A DNA stretch of 64,000 nt from Segniliparus rugosus ATCC BAA-974 (GCF_000185725.2 NZ_KI391953.1:984750-1048749), one strand, 5' to 3'. Shown: positions 1 to 8,620, counted from the stretch's first letter. Numbers and translations are program-made. Notes: generated by a model from the sequence alone, not told the origin.

Positions 1-1338
1 TCGGTCTGCCGGGACGAGGGCGAGCACGACGCGCTCGTCCCCGATCTGGTCGGGCACGCCGACGAGCCAGCCCTCGCGCACGCCGTCGAGCGAGTTGATC
101 GCGGGTTCGTAGAGTCCGGGGTAGATGTTCGTCTTGCCCCGAATGATCATGTCTTTCTTCCGCCCGATGAGCGTCAGGCGGTCCCCGTCCAGCCTGGCTA
201 GATCCCCTGTGGCGAGTTCGGCGAGCGGCTTGTGGCCGAGGTAGCTGCGGCAGAGGCCCGGACCGGACAACCACAGCTCGTCGTCCTTGGCGATCCGCGC
301 GGACACTCCGGGCACGAGGTCGAACGCCGTCCCGTCCGAGCCGAAGCCGACGGGCAGCATCTCGGTCATCCCGTACACGACGAGGGGCGCCGCGCCGGGC
401 CACGCCTTCGCCGCTTGCGCAAGGAGCGTCGGGGTTGCCACGGCCCCGCCGAGCAGGAGGCAGCGCAGCTTCGACGGCGCGTCGGCGCGGGCGGCGAGGA
501 CGGCGGGCAGGTCGGCGGGGGTGACGAAGGTGTGCGTGGCGGCAGAATGGGCAGCGCCGTCGAGCAGCCGGGCGAATTTCTGAGGGTTTGTGCGCGCGGC
601 GGCCCTAGGCCGGGGGATGGTCCACAGCGCGCCGGAGATGAGCGCGGGCAGCCCGACCATGAGCTGGTCGGTGACCACATGCGCGCCGGGGCCGAGGCCC
701 GCCCGCGCTGTGAAGTGCGAGAGTCCCCAGCCGAGCGTGCCCCTGGTGTGCACGACCATCTTCGGGTCTGCGGTCGTGCCGGAGGTCGGCACGATCAGCG
801 CCTCGGCCTCCGGGGCGGGCGCGAAGGCGAACCGCTCGGGGACCGGCTCGAGCAGCGAGCGCAGCGGCGTGGAGGAACGAGGCACGCCGGGCAGCCGCCG
901 CCCGGCGTGGATGTGCCGCACCGGCAGATCGGAGAACCGGGGCAGCACAAGGCATTTGCGGCGGGCGTAGGCGCGCAGCGGGCCGGGGGCGCTCGCGGTG
1001 TAGAGCAGCGATTCCATCGCGGCGAAGGACGGCGCGATGCGCTCCGCCCTGCGGCGGAAGAGGTCGGGCCCCATGCCGGGGTCGATGAAGGCGACCGACC
1101 CGCCCGCCGCGATGGCTCCGAGCAGGAAGGCCAGCATGTCGGCTCCGGGTCGGACGGAGAAGAGCATCCGCTGGCCAGGGCCGAACCCCAGGCCGCGCAG
1201 CCGGGTCGCCGCCGCGCCGATCCGGGCGGAGAAGGTCCGGTAGTCGAGGGCGCCTGAGCCCGAGTCCGCGAGGGCGGGCGCGTCGGGCGAAGCCTCGGCC
1301 CGTGCGAAAAGCGCGGCGACGAAATCGCGCGAGGTCAT
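1..1338 (-). CDS. nltC: OleC/NltC-like AMP-dependent ligase (beta-lactone synthetase family), 3' end cut by window
   Basis: An acyl-AMP ligase-fold protein; 446 codons are visible and the C-terminus lies outside the window. The P-loop is VPTSGTTADPKMVVHT, the A5-type motif is VYGMTEMLP, and the hinge/A8 region reads TGDLARLDGD then LIGRKKDMIIRGKTNIYPG. The ATG at 1338 overlaps the stop of the glycosyltransferase gene by 4 bp (ATGA). OleC and NltC convert a 2-alkyl-3-hydroxy fatty acid and ATP into a beta-lactone. I assign that role from context, because two KAS III-like genes and an OleD-like reductase lie in the same operon. A plain fatty-acyl-CoA or fatty-acyl-AMP ligase is the alternative. 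No OleB (beta-lactone decarboxylase) is seen in the window, but it could lie beyond position 1. Confidence 0.75.
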   Translation of the reverse strand, partial: MTSRDFVAALFARAEASPDAPALADSGSGALDYRTFSARIGAAATRLRGLGFGPGQRMLFSVRPGADMLAFLLGAIAAGGSVAFIDPGMGPDLFRRRAERIAPSFAAMESLLYTASAPGPLRAYARRKCLVLPRFSDLPVRHIHAGRRLPGVPRSSTPLRSLLEPVPERFAFAPAPEAEALIVPTSGTTADPKMVVHTRGTLGWGLSHFTARAGLGPGAHVVTDQLMVGLPALISGALWTIPRPRAAARTNPQKFARLLDGAAHSAATHTFVTPADLPAVLAARADAPSKLRCLLLGGAVATPTLLAQAAKAWPGAAPLVVYGMTEMLPVGFGSDGTAFDLVPGVSARIAKDDELWLSGPGLCRSYLGHKPLAELATGDLARLDGDRLTLIGRKKDMIIRGKTNIYPGLYEPAINSLDGVREGWLVGVPDQIGDERVVLALVPADR

Positions 1339-2099
1339 CGGATGTCCACAATCGGCGGGCGGTAACGGTGGTCCGCGTACCAGGCCAGCGTCTTGCGCAG
1401 CCCCCACGCCTTGACCCGGCGCTGCGAGCAGAGCACCCGCACGTCGCGCCGGCGTCCGTACGCGGTTGTGATGGTGCGCACCGCGTTCACCAGCGCCCGG
1501 TCCTCGTGCAGGTCCTCGATCTTCGAGCGGGGGAAGCCGCCCGCCTCGAGATAGAGGTCGGCGGTGATCGCCATGTTGCAGCCTGGGGTCATCATGTACG
1601 GGCCGAGGTAGCCCGGCCCCCGATTGCCCGGGCGGATCTTGCCGAACAGGCCCGCGACCTCGATGGCGAGGCTGGTCACGGACCGGTCCAGCCATGAGAC
1701 GCCCTCGTCCTTGCGGGGGATCATCTGCCCGCTGACCAGCCCGAGCCCCGAGTCGAAGGCGGCGGCGACCCGCTCGGTCCAGTCCGGGGCCGGGACGCAG
1801 TCCGCGTCGGTGCGGGCGAGCCGCGTCGCGCCTTGCGCGATGGCGTGGCGCATACCCGTGTCGGCGGCGGCCCCGGTGCCCTTCTGCGGCTCGTGGACGA
1901 GATCGACCCGCAGGCCGGGATGCGCGGCGGCGAACTCGCGGACGATGGCTGCGGTGCGGTCGGTGGAGGCGTTGTCCACCACGGCCAGCGCGAAACCTGG
2001 ACCTCGCTGGGCGGCGAGGGCGGCGAGCAGGCCGGGGATCCAGCGCTCCTCGTTGAAGGCGGGGACGACGACCCACAGGTCCCGGGCGGCCGCGCTCAT
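1335..2099 (-). CDS. Family 2 glycosyltransferase
   Basis: A 254-residue GT-A fold enzyme. The N-terminus is LWVVVPAFNEERWIPGLL, followed by VVDNASTDRTAAIV and the metal/nucleotide-sugar motif RTDADCVPAPDW near residue 96. A DLHEDRALV segment near residue 200 resembles the acceptor/catalytic ED motif of GT2 enzymes. No membrane anchor is obvious. It is translationally coupled at both ends: its ATG overlaps the stop of the OleD-like gene, and its stop overlaps the ligase ATG. A sugar transferase inside a thiolase/reductase/ligase operon suggests that the lipid product or its hydroxy-acid precursor is glycosylated. The sugar and acceptor cannot be read from the sequence. Confidence 0.8.
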   Translation of the reverse strand: MSAAARDLWVVVPAFNEERWIPGLLAALAAQRGPGFALAVVDNASTDRTAAIVREFAAAHPGLRVDLVHEPQKGTGAAADTGMRHAIAQGATRLARTDADCVPAPDWTERVAAAFDSGLGLVSGQMIPRKDEGVSWLDRSVTSLAIEVAGLFGKIRPGNRGPGYLGPYMMTPGCNMAITADLYLEAGGFPRSKIEDLHEDRALVNAVRTITTAYGRRRDVRVLCSQRRVKAWGLRKTLAWYADHRYRPPIVDIR

Positions 2100-3120
2100 C
2101 GCCGCCCCGCCAGGATCCGCTCCAGCCCGCCCTGCTCGCGCACCCAGCCCTGGAACCGCTCTAGCCCGGCCTCCAGGTCTACGTCCGGACGAAAGCCCAG
2201 GTCGCGCCTGGCCGCCGAGATGTCGTACACCGCAGAGCGGGTCAAGAGCGCCAGCGCGTAGCGGGAGAGCGGCGGCTCGAAGTGCCGGGAGATGGCGTGG
2301 ACGCGCCAGAGCACGTCCACGGCGGCGACGACCGCGTTCAGCACCGGCGGGGGACGCGTTTGGTCGGCGGCGGCAGCTCGAACAGCGCGGCGGCCTCGCG
2401 GATCATCGCCCACAGATCGACCGGCTCCGCGTCGGTGATGAAGTAGGCTTTCCCCGCCGCCCGCTCCGCCGTGAGCGCGAGCCGCGCCGCCTGGGCGATG
2501 TGGTCGACGTAGCACATGGACTCCAACACCGGCTTGCCCCGGTCGAGATCAGGCAGCCTGCCGTCCCGCATTTTCCCGAGGATCCGCATGACCGGACCGG
2601 TGCGGTCGCCCGGCCCCCAGACCGCCCGTGGCCGTAGCGAGCAGGTGCGGAACTCGGGCGTGTTGGCCGCGAGCACCAGTTGTTCCGCCACGGCTTTGGT
2701 CTCGGAGTACACGTCGAAGAAGCGCTTCGGGTAGGGCGCGGACTCGTCCACGCCGAGCTGATCGCCGCCGTCGGGGTCGAGCGTCGCGCTCGGGCTGCCG
2801 ATGAACACGAAGACGCGGCAACCTGCTTCTCGCGAGGTGTTGAGGAGCCGCCGTGTGCCACGCACGTTGGTGTCCCAGTAGACGGCCTTGTCCCCGGACT
2901 CGCCGAGCAGGGCCGCGGAGTGGACGACGGCCTCCGCGCCCGCGCAGGCCCGCCACAACGGGGCGGAGCCGGTGAGATCTCCCAGGACCGGCTCGACCCC
3001 GTCCGGCAACTTCGCGTCCGGTCTGCGGACAAGCGCGCGGACCTGGTGCCCGTGCTCTGCGAGGTCGGCGACGACGCGGCCGCCGACATGGCCGGTCGCT
3101 CCGGTGACGAGCACTTTCAC
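2096..3120 (-). pseudogene. nltD: OleD/NltD-like NAD(P)-dependent 3-keto reductase, interrupted by a 1-base frameshift
   Basis: This is a 3-beta-HSD-type extended SDR of about 341 residues if repaired. The GTG start at 3120 overlaps the preceding stop (GTGA). The first frame has the Rossmann motif VKVLVTGATGHVGGRV and the catalytic YSETK (YxxxK). After ELPPPTKRVP it runs into a stop at about 2338. The rest of the protein (PPVLNAVVAAVDVLWRVHAI onward, ending ERILAGRR) continues in another frame. Joining needs one extra G in the five-G run at 2349-2353. The family reduces 2-alkyl-3-ketoacids, the product of the OleA-type condensation, to 3-hydroxy acids. Because the two halves join perfectly and the downstream genes stay coupled, a sequencing error is as likely as a true mutation. 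Confidence 0.8.
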
Positions 3121-3386
3121 GGGCGCTCCCGCCGCTCGGCGCGCCACCAGGTGGCCCCGAAGACGAAGGTCAGCAGGGCGGTCCGGGCGCGCGGCACCCC
3201 CAGCGGCTCCAGCGCCCGGATCGCGGCGGGGATCTGCGCCGCGTGCGCGCCGACGCTGAGCGCGCCGTCGATCCAGAAGAGCGCTCGGGCCAGCGGCGAC
3301 CTCGGCGGGCGGATGAGCCCGTAGCCGAGATAGGCCCAGCCCGCGAGCGGGACCGCGCGGGCCGCGAGCACCATAGCGCGGCTCAC
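3117..3386 (-). CDS. Small hydrophobic membrane protein in the beta-lactone-type operon
   Basis: An 89-residue protein with GTG start at 3386 overlapping the stop of the upstream KAS III-like gene (GTGA). Its own TGA overlaps the reductase GTG. Hydrophobic stretches (about residues 4-25, 38-58 and 68-80) suggest two or three short membrane helices, ending in a basic tail (WWRAERRERP). I do not recognise a family. Tight coupling on both sides suggests it works with the operon, for instance as a membrane anchor or small transport component, but the sequence shows no function. Confidence 0.65.
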   Translation of the reverse strand: MSRAMVLAARAVPLAGWAYLGYGLIRPPRSPLARALFWIDGALSVGAHAAQIPAAIRALEPLGVPRARTALLTFVFGATWWRAERRERP

Positions 3387-4279
3387 CCTTCCCCCTCGGG
3401 GAGCAGGTAGCCGATCGCGGCGGCGGTCGGGCCGCCGCCGGCCGCGACGAACAGGAGGTGCCGCGCCCCGTCGAGCAAGCCCGCCTCGCGCGCTTGGTGG
3501 TAGGCGAGCGGGACGGCGGAGGTGTGCGGGTCGGCCTCGGCGCGGGCGGTCACGACCGCGGCGGCGGGCACGCCGAGGGCTTCGGCGAGCGATCCGGCGA
3601 ACTCGGCCGTCGGACGGGAGCTGACCACCAGCGTCCTGTCGAGGTCGAGCCCATCGGCGGCGATCACGGCGCGGGCGGCCCGGACGGCGAGGGGCGCAAG
3701 CCTGGCGGCGAGGTCGGCGGGACGGTCCACGGTGATGACCGCGCGTCCGCCCGCCCCGGCCTCGTAGGGCTTGAGATAGCCCTCCGGCGGCGCGGCCCCG
3801 TTGTCCGAGGCGGTCTGCAAGGCTCCGAAGCCCGCCGGTCCGGGAGTCTGCTGGAGCAGCAGCGCCGCCCCGACGGTCGCGAACGGGAAGCCGTCCTGAG
3901 CAGCGGGGTCGAGGGAGGGGTGCGCGTCGCCCGAGACGATCACGACGTGCCGCGCGCTGCCGGTGGCGAGCAGGGCTTGGGCCACCTGCACCGCGTTGAG
4001 CGCCCCGACCGCGCCGTTCATCAGGTCGAAGGAGAACGCGGGGACCGCGCCGGTCGCGTATTCGAGCCCGATGCCCGCTTTCTTCTGGATGAGCGCCGCC
4101 ATGGCAGGCTCCACCATGTTCGAATCCCGGTACACGCCGGTGTTGATGAGCGCGCCGACCGCCTCCGGGGCCAGACCGGCCGCCGCGATGGCCGCCGCGA
4201 CGGCCCGGCTGCCCCGTTCGAGCGAACTGAGCGTGTCCGGGTCGGCGTTCGCCGCGCTGGACCGGATGACGACTCCCAT
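3383..4279 (-). CDS. nltB: KAS III-like non-catalytic partner subunit (NltB/LstB type)
   Basis: A 298-residue thiolase-fold protein related to FabH/OleA. The nucleophile position is altered: where the neighbour has NACAG, this protein has NGAVG (residues 88-92), so Cys is replaced by Ala90. The His and Asn positions of the Cys-His-Asn triad also look replaced (SSRPTAEF and DPHTSAVPL). A Glu-Pro pair is kept (MVEPAMAAL, Glu57), matching the position of the OleA glutamate that reaches into the partner subunit's active site. This pattern fits NltA/NltB and LstA/LstB heterodimers, where one subunit supplies the Cys triad and the other the glutamate. The ATG is 20 bp after the nltA-like stop. Confidence 0.78.
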   Translation of the reverse strand: MGVVIRSSAANADPDTLSSLERGSRAVAAAIAAAGLAPEAVGALINTGVYRDSNMVEPAMAALIQKKAGIGLEYATGAVPAFSFDLMNGAVGALNAVQVAQALLATGSARHVVIVSGDAHPSLDPAAQDGFPFATVGAALLLQQTPGPAGFGALQTASDNGAAPPEGYLKPYEAGAGGRAVITVDRPADLAARLAPLAVRAARAVIAADGLDLDRTLVVSSRPTAEFAGSLAEALGVPAAAVVTARAEADPHTSAVPLAYHQAREAGLLDGARHLLFVAAGGGPTAAAIGYLLPEGEG

Positions 4280-4299
4280 GACGGACTCCCTTCTGTCGG

Positions 4300-5349
4300 C
4301 TAGGCCGCGACGTCGCCGACGGTCAGGCAGAGATACCCGGCGACGACCCCGGAGGCGGCGGGCACCAGGAGCACCTTGGAACCCGGCGCGACGACGCCGC
4401 GCTTCATATGCTCGTGCAAGACCAGGAAGTTCGCGGTGGACGCGGTGTTGCCGTATTCCTCAAGGACGGTGAGGCTCTCGGGCATCTCGGCCCCGAACTC
4501 CTTGGCGGCGAGCTGGTTGATGTACGTGATCGCCGGGCCGGAGAACTGGTGGTGGATGATGAAATCGTACCGCTCGGCGGCGAAGTCGCTGCCCCGCGCG
4601 GCGAGGAAGTCGCGTTGGCGCGTCGTCCAGAGCTTGTAGCGCTCCGCGTTGTGCATCGCCCGGTTGTCGGTGTACAGCGCGATGCCGGCGTTCTTGTCGC
4701 TCGGCATGCCGATGCACAGCTCCGCGAACTCGGCGCAGGTCATGATGTCCACGTAGTCGATCCCGTCGGGCGCGTCGTCGGCGGCGGCTTCGAGGATCAC
4801 CGCGACGGCGCTGTCCCCGACGGTGAGCGAGGCGAACTGCGGGTCGTATTTGTGCGAGATCTCCTTGAGGGCGGTCTCGCAGATCGCGGTGATGTACTCG
4901 CCGGAGACGACCATGCCGCGCCTTGCCGCGCCGCTGCGGATGAGCCGGTCCAGGACCATGACCCCGGTGAACATGCCCGCGCAGGCGTTAGAGACGTCGA
5001 AGTGCACAGCCCCGGTCGCGCCGAGGTCGTTCTTCAGCGCCAATGCGAAGGACGGCTCGAACGTGAGGTATTCCCCGTCCCGGCCTCGGGCGATGGAGCA
5101 GGAGATGATCATGTCCAGATCCGCCGCGCCGTGGCGGGATTTCGCGAGCACGTCCCGTGCGGCGAGGGTCGCGAGCCGGTAGGAGTCCTCGAAGTCCGCC
5201 GGGTCCGAGCTGTGCACCCGCCGACGCTGGACGCCGCTGATCCTTGCGAGGTCGATGGGGTCGGCACAGGCGAGCTGGCTCAGCAGCTCCTCGGTGGAGA
5301 CGGAGGCGCTTGGCAGGTAGGAGCCGATCGATTCGAGCCGCGACTTCAT
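4300..5349 (-). CDS. nltA: KAS III/OleA-like condensing enzyme (NltA/LstA type), catalytic subunit
   Basis: A 349-residue thiolase-fold enzyme. The nucleophile is Cys123 in SNACAGMF; the other catalytic positions fit His267 (IIHHQFSG) and Asn301 (EYGNTAS). Glu98 in TFEPSF lies 25 residues before the Cys, about the spacing of OleA Glu117-Cys143. OleA-type enzymes join two fatty acyl-CoAs head to head to give a 2-alkyl-3-ketoacid. A longer frame reaches 5391, but the ATG at 5349 is preceded by a perfect AGGAGG, so I use 5349. It is first in an operon of six genes and is divergent from the NAD(P)HX repair gene. A FabH acting in ordinary fatty-acid initiation is less likely because of the paired subunit and the downstream OleC/OleD genes. 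Confidence 0.8.
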   Translation of the reverse strand: MKSRLESIGSYLPSASVSTEELLSQLACADPIDLARISGVQRRRVHSSDPADFEDSYRLATLAARDVLAKSRHGAADLDMIISCSIARGRDGEYLTFEPSFALALKNDLGATGAVHFDVSNACAGMFTGVMVLDRLIRSGAARRGMVVSGEYITAICETALKEISHKYDPQFASLTVGDSAVAVILEAAADDAPDGIDYVDIMTCAEFAELCIGMPSDKNAGIALYTDNRAMHNAERYKLWTTRQRDFLAARGSDFAAERYDFIIHHQFSGPAITYINQLAAKEFGAEMPESLTVLEEYGNTASTANFLVLHEHMKRGVVAPGSKVLLVPAASGVVAGYLCLTVGDVAA

Positions 5350-5357
5350 GATCGGAT

Positions 5358-5363
5358 CCTCCT
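5358..5363 (-). promoter_or_regulatory. Ribosome binding site deciding the nltA-like start
   Basis: On the minus strand AGGAGG sits 8 nt before the ATG at 5349. It decides in favour of the internal ATG over the upstream in-frame one. A possible -10 hexamer TACGAT (5375-5380) lies further upstream in the 75-bp divergent gap; I see no convincing -35. Confidence 0.75.
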
Positions 5364-5424
5364 CTTCCCGACTGATCGTAACATGGGCCACATCCCGCGA
5401 TTTCGCCAGGTAGAGTGGGGATCG

Positions 5425-6963
5425 ATGCCTTATTACTACCCAGCGGCGCTGGTGAAACAGACTGATGAGTCACTGATCGAGGAGCTGGCTCCCGGAGTCC
5501 CGATGCGCCGCGCCGCTTACGGCCTGGCGCAAGTGGTCCTTGGCGAGCTGCGGGATCATTTCGGGGGCGTGGTCGGCCGGAAAGTCTGGCTGGTCGTCGG
5601 AACCGGGGACAACGGCGGAGACGCGCTCTGGGCCGGGGCGTTCCTCAAGCGCCGGGGCGTGGACGTGCAGGTGTTGCTGCTCAGCCCGGAGCGGGCGCAC
5701 GCCGAGGGCCTGGCCGCGTTCCGCCGAGCGGGTGGGAAGTTCGTCGACGATGTGCCAAAGGCGGGTTTGCCCTGGGAGAGAGATCGGGAACGGGGCATCG
5801 TGGTGGACGGAGTGGTCGGGTTGTCTGGGCGGGGGCCGCTCCGCGACAAAGCCGCTGAGATCTTCAGCAGGCCAGTGCCTGTGCAGCATCGGATCGTCGC
5901 GGTGGATCTTCCGAGCGGCGTGGACCCGGACACCGGCGCGGTGGACGGCCCTGCCGTCACTGCGGACGTGACTGTGGCTATGGGCGTGTTCAAGCAGGTC
6001 CACGCCTTGAACCCGGAACGTTGCGGACGGTTGGAGCTGGTGGATATCGGCTACGGGGAAACCGATCTCGGCCATCTGGGCGTGCTCTACGAGCCGGGCG
6101 GGTTCGAGGCGTTGTCCGAGGAGCAAATCGCGAACTTCCTGCCTGTGCCAGGGCCGGACGACGACAAGTACACCCAGGGCGTGGTCGGCGTCGTCGCGGG
6201 ATCGCCCACGTACCCAGGAGCCGGGGCGCTGTGCGCCGCGGGCGCGCTGGCGATGACCTCCGGCATGGTCCGCGTCGTGGGTCCGGCGGCGAAAACGCTG
6301 GTTGCGGTCCATCCCGAGCTGGTGGTGAGCGAGGATTTCGAGTCGACCGGGCGGGTAAACGCCTGGGTGATCGGCCCCGGCGCGGACGAGTCCGTCAAAG
6401 AACTCCTGCTCCAGGTGCTCGCCACCGATCTGCCGGTGGTCGCCGACGCGAGCGCCTTGCGCCTGGTCCCCGACGCGATCAAAGGCCGCGCGGCCCCCAC
6501 GCTGATCACCCCGCACGACCGGGAGTTCGAGGCGTTCGCGGGCCGCCCGGTCGGCGCGGACCGGGTGGCGGCAGCGCTGGAATTGGCGGTGGAGTGCCAT
6601 GTGACAGTGCTGCTCAAAGGCCATGTCACGATCATCGCGGAACCGAGCCGAAGGGTTCTGGTGAACATCGCCCAGGGGTCTTGGGCCGCCACAGCGGGCT
6701 CGGGGGATGTGCTTTCCGGCATGATCGGCGCGTTGCTCGCGACGGGAGCGCCGGGTCCGTGCTCTGTGCGTTCAGCGGGCTCGGGCCACGTCGTCATCCG
6801 TGCCCCTGCGACCTCCGATTACGCCGCGCCCCTCGCCGCTGCCATCCACAGCCGCGCAGCCGACCTCGCCGCAGGCGGGGAGAGGGGCGCGCCGATCACC
6901 GCGAGCAGGCTTGCGGCGCACATCCCCGAAGCCATCCGCGCGGTGCGGAGCATGTCGCGCTGA
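5425..6963 (+). CDS. nnr: Bifunctional NAD(P)HX epimerase / ADP-dependent NAD(P)HX dehydratase
   Basis: A 512-residue YjeF-type fusion that repairs hydrated NADH and NADPH. The N-terminal epimerase half has VVGTGDNGGDALWAGAFL and VDLPSGVDPDTGAV. The C-terminal ribokinase-like half has WVIGPGADES, VVADASAL, LITPHDREFEAF, VLLKGHVTII and the ATP/anion-hole motif ATAGSGDVLSGMIGALL. The chosen ATG starts MPYYYPAALV. An upstream open frame antisense to the nltA-like gene is spurious. A -10-like TAGAGT (5411-5416) lies 8 nt before the ATG with no clear Shine-Dalgarno, consistent with a very short leader. alr follows 21 bp downstream, as is common in actinobacteria. Confidence 0.93.
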   Translation: MPYYYPAALVKQTDESLIEELAPGVPMRRAAYGLAQVVLGELRDHFGGVVGRKVWLVVGTGDNGGDALWAGAFLKRRGVDVQVLLLSPERAHAEGLAAFRRAGGKFVDDVPKAGLPWERDRERGIVVDGVVGLSGRGPLRDKAAEIFSRPVPVQHRIVAVDLPSGVDPDTGAVDGPAVTADVTVAMGVFKQVHALNPERCGRLELVDIGYGETDLGHLGVLYEPGGFEALSEEQIANFLPVPGPDDDKYTQGVVGVVAGSPTYPGAGALCAAGALAMTSGMVRVVGPAAKTLVAVHPELVVSEDFESTGRVNAWVIGPGADESVKELLLQVLATDLPVVADASALRLVPDAIKGRAAPTLITPHDREFEAFAGRPVGADRVAAALELAVECHVTVLLKGHVTIIAEPSRRVLVNIAQGSWAATAGSGDVLSGMIGALLATGAPGPCSVRSAGSGHVVIRAPATSDYAAPLAAAIHSRAADLAAGGERGAPITASRLAAHIPEAIRAVRSMSR

Positions 6964-6984
6964 ATTGCGCGGTATGTTCGAATC

Positions 6985-8145
6985 ATGGTTTCGGCTCCGG
7001 CGGTGCAGGCGACGGTGGATCACAGCGCGCTCGCGCACAATGTCCGGCTGCTGATCCAAGCGTCGGCCCCCGCCAAGGTCATCGCGGTGCTCAAGGCGAA
7101 CGCCTACGGCCACGGCGCGGTTCCGGTTGCGCGGACCGTGCTTGCGGCCGGCGCGGCGCAGATCGGCGTCGCGACCCTCGACGAGGCTTTCGAGCTGCGC
7201 GCGGGCGGGATCGAGGCCCCGATCATCGCCTGGCTGCACGCTTTCGACCCGAGCGAGGCAGTGGCCGTGTTCGCGGAGGCGGTCGCCCTCGGCATCGAGC
7301 TCGGCGTCTCCACCTCGACGCAACTGCGCGCTGTGGCCGAGGCGGCCATGCGGGCCGATGAGCCCGCCGTCGTCGCGGTGAAGGTGGACACCGGGCTGAA
7401 CCGAGGCGGCTTCGCGCGCGAGGATTGGCGCAAAGCGTTCGCCGACCTCGCGAACGCGGAAGCCGCGGGAGCGGTCCGGGTGCGGGCGGTGTTCAGCCAT
7501 CTCGCCAACGCCGACCGGCCCGAGTACCGCACCAACGCGGAGCAGGCGAGCGGTCTGCGGGACGCGGTGGCGCTGGCCCGGAAGGCGGGCCTGAGCCCCC
7601 AGCTCGTGCATTTGGCCAACTCGCCCGCCGTGCTCACCCGGCCCAGGGCGCTGGTGGACGGAGTGCCCGCGTTCAACGCGACCCGGCCCGGCGTGGCGGT
7701 GTACGGGCTCTCGCCGATCGCGGGCCGGGATTTCGGGCTCATCCCGGCGATGACGCTGACGGCGCGGGTCGGGCTGGTCAAACGCATCCAAGCGGGCGAC
7801 GGGGTCTCCTACGGGCACGACTTCGTCGCCCCGACGGACACGACGCTGGCTCTGTTGCCCATCGGCTACGCCGACGGGCTGCCGCGCTCGCTCGCGGGGA
7901 AATTCGAGGTCGTGATCGGCGGCAGGCGCTATCCGGGCGTTGGCAGGGTCTGCATGGACCAGGTGCTCGTTGACCTCGGCCCCGGCCGGCCGAGGGTGCG
8001 GGAGGGCGATATCGCCACCCTCTTCGGGTCGGGGAAGGACGGCGAGCAGACAGTGGACGACTGGGCGAAAGCGGCGGGCACCATCAACTACGAGATCGTC
8101 ACGCAGATTCGGGGCCGCGTGCGGCTGCAGCACATCAATGTCTGA
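6985..8145 (+). CDS. alr: Alanine racemase
   Basis: A 386-residue fold-type III PLP enzyme making D-alanine for peptidoglycan. The PLP lysine lies in VLKANAYGHGAVPVA near residue 39, and the catalytic tyrosine is in GVSYGHDF near residue 275. The C-terminal domain carries the family GRVCMDQ stretch. A -10-like TATGTT (6973-6978) stands exactly 6 nt before the ATG with no Shine-Dalgarno, suggesting a leaderless message. The stop is overlapped by the tsaE start. Confidence 0.96.
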   Translation: MVSAPAVQATVDHSALAHNVRLLIQASAPAKVIAVLKANAYGHGAVPVARTVLAAGAAQIGVATLDEAFELRAGGIEAPIIAWLHAFDPSEAVAVFAEAVALGIELGVSTSTQLRAVAEAAMRADEPAVVAVKVDTGLNRGGFAREDWRKAFADLANAEAAGAVRVRAVFSHLANADRPEYRTNAEQASGLRDAVALARKAGLSPQLVHLANSPAVLTRPRALVDGVPAFNATRPGVAVYGLSPIAGRDFGLIPAMTLTARVGLVKRIQAGDGVSYGHDFVAPTDTTLALLPIGYADGLPRSLAGKFEVVIGGRRYPGVGRVCMDQVLVDLGPGRPRVREGDIATLFGSGKDGEQTVDDWAKAAGTINYEIVTQIRGRVRLQHINV

Positions 8146-8581
8146 GCCCGAGATGTCGGAGCGGACCCTTGCCGCTCCGGACGAGACCCGGAGCCTTGGG
8201 CGAGAGCTGGCCGCGCAGCTGCGGGCCGGCGATGTGGTGGTGCTGGTCGGCCCGATGGGCGCGGGGAAGACGACGCTGACCCGAGGGCTCGCCGAAGCGC
8301 TCGGCGTCCAGGGCCGGGTGCAGTCCCCGAGCTTCGTCATCGTGCACACCCATCCCGCCGCCGACGGCGGCCTCGCGCTCGCGCATGTGGACGCGCAGCG
8401 CCTTGGCGATCACGCCGAATTCGAGGCGTTGGAGCTGGAGGACGCGCTTGCGGCGGGGGTGGTCGTGGTCGAATGGGGCGAGGGGCACGTCGAAGGGCTC
8501 GGGACGCGCACGCTCACGGTGCGGATCGAGCCGGACTGGGCGAGCGATGTGCGCCGGGTCAGCTGGGAGTGGGCCGGCTGA
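8138..8581 (+). CDS. tsaE: tRNA threonylcarbamoyladenosine biosynthesis ATPase TsaE
   Basis: A 147-residue P-loop ATPase required with TsaB and TsaD for t6A37 in ANN-decoding tRNAs. Walker A is GPMGAGKTTLTRGLAEALG; then come QSPSFVIVHTH, the HVDAQRL stretch and VVVVEWGEGH, all family motifs. The ATG at 8138 overlaps the alr stop. A second in-frame ATG at 8153 would shorten it by five residues. It lies in the usual alr-tsaE-tsaB-rimI-tsaD order, but here an Uma2 gene separates it from tsaB. Confidence 0.95.
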   Translation: MSEPEMSERTLAAPDETRSLGRELAAQLRAGDVVVLVGPMGAGKTTLTRGLAEALGVQGRVQSPSFVIVHTHPAADGGLALAHVDAQRLGDHAEFEALELEDALAAGVVVVEWGEGHVEGLGTRTLTVRIEPDWASDVRRVSWEWAG

Positions 8582-8620
8582 TCGGGTGACGTTGTCGGCC
8601 ACCGCTCCTACACTCGGAAC

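Noticed and set aside
4408-5424. N-terminal extension of the NAD(P)HX repair enzyme
   Set aside because: The in-frame upstream stretch is antisense to the conserved KAS III-like gene and has no similarity to the epimerase; the family starts near the ATG at 5425.
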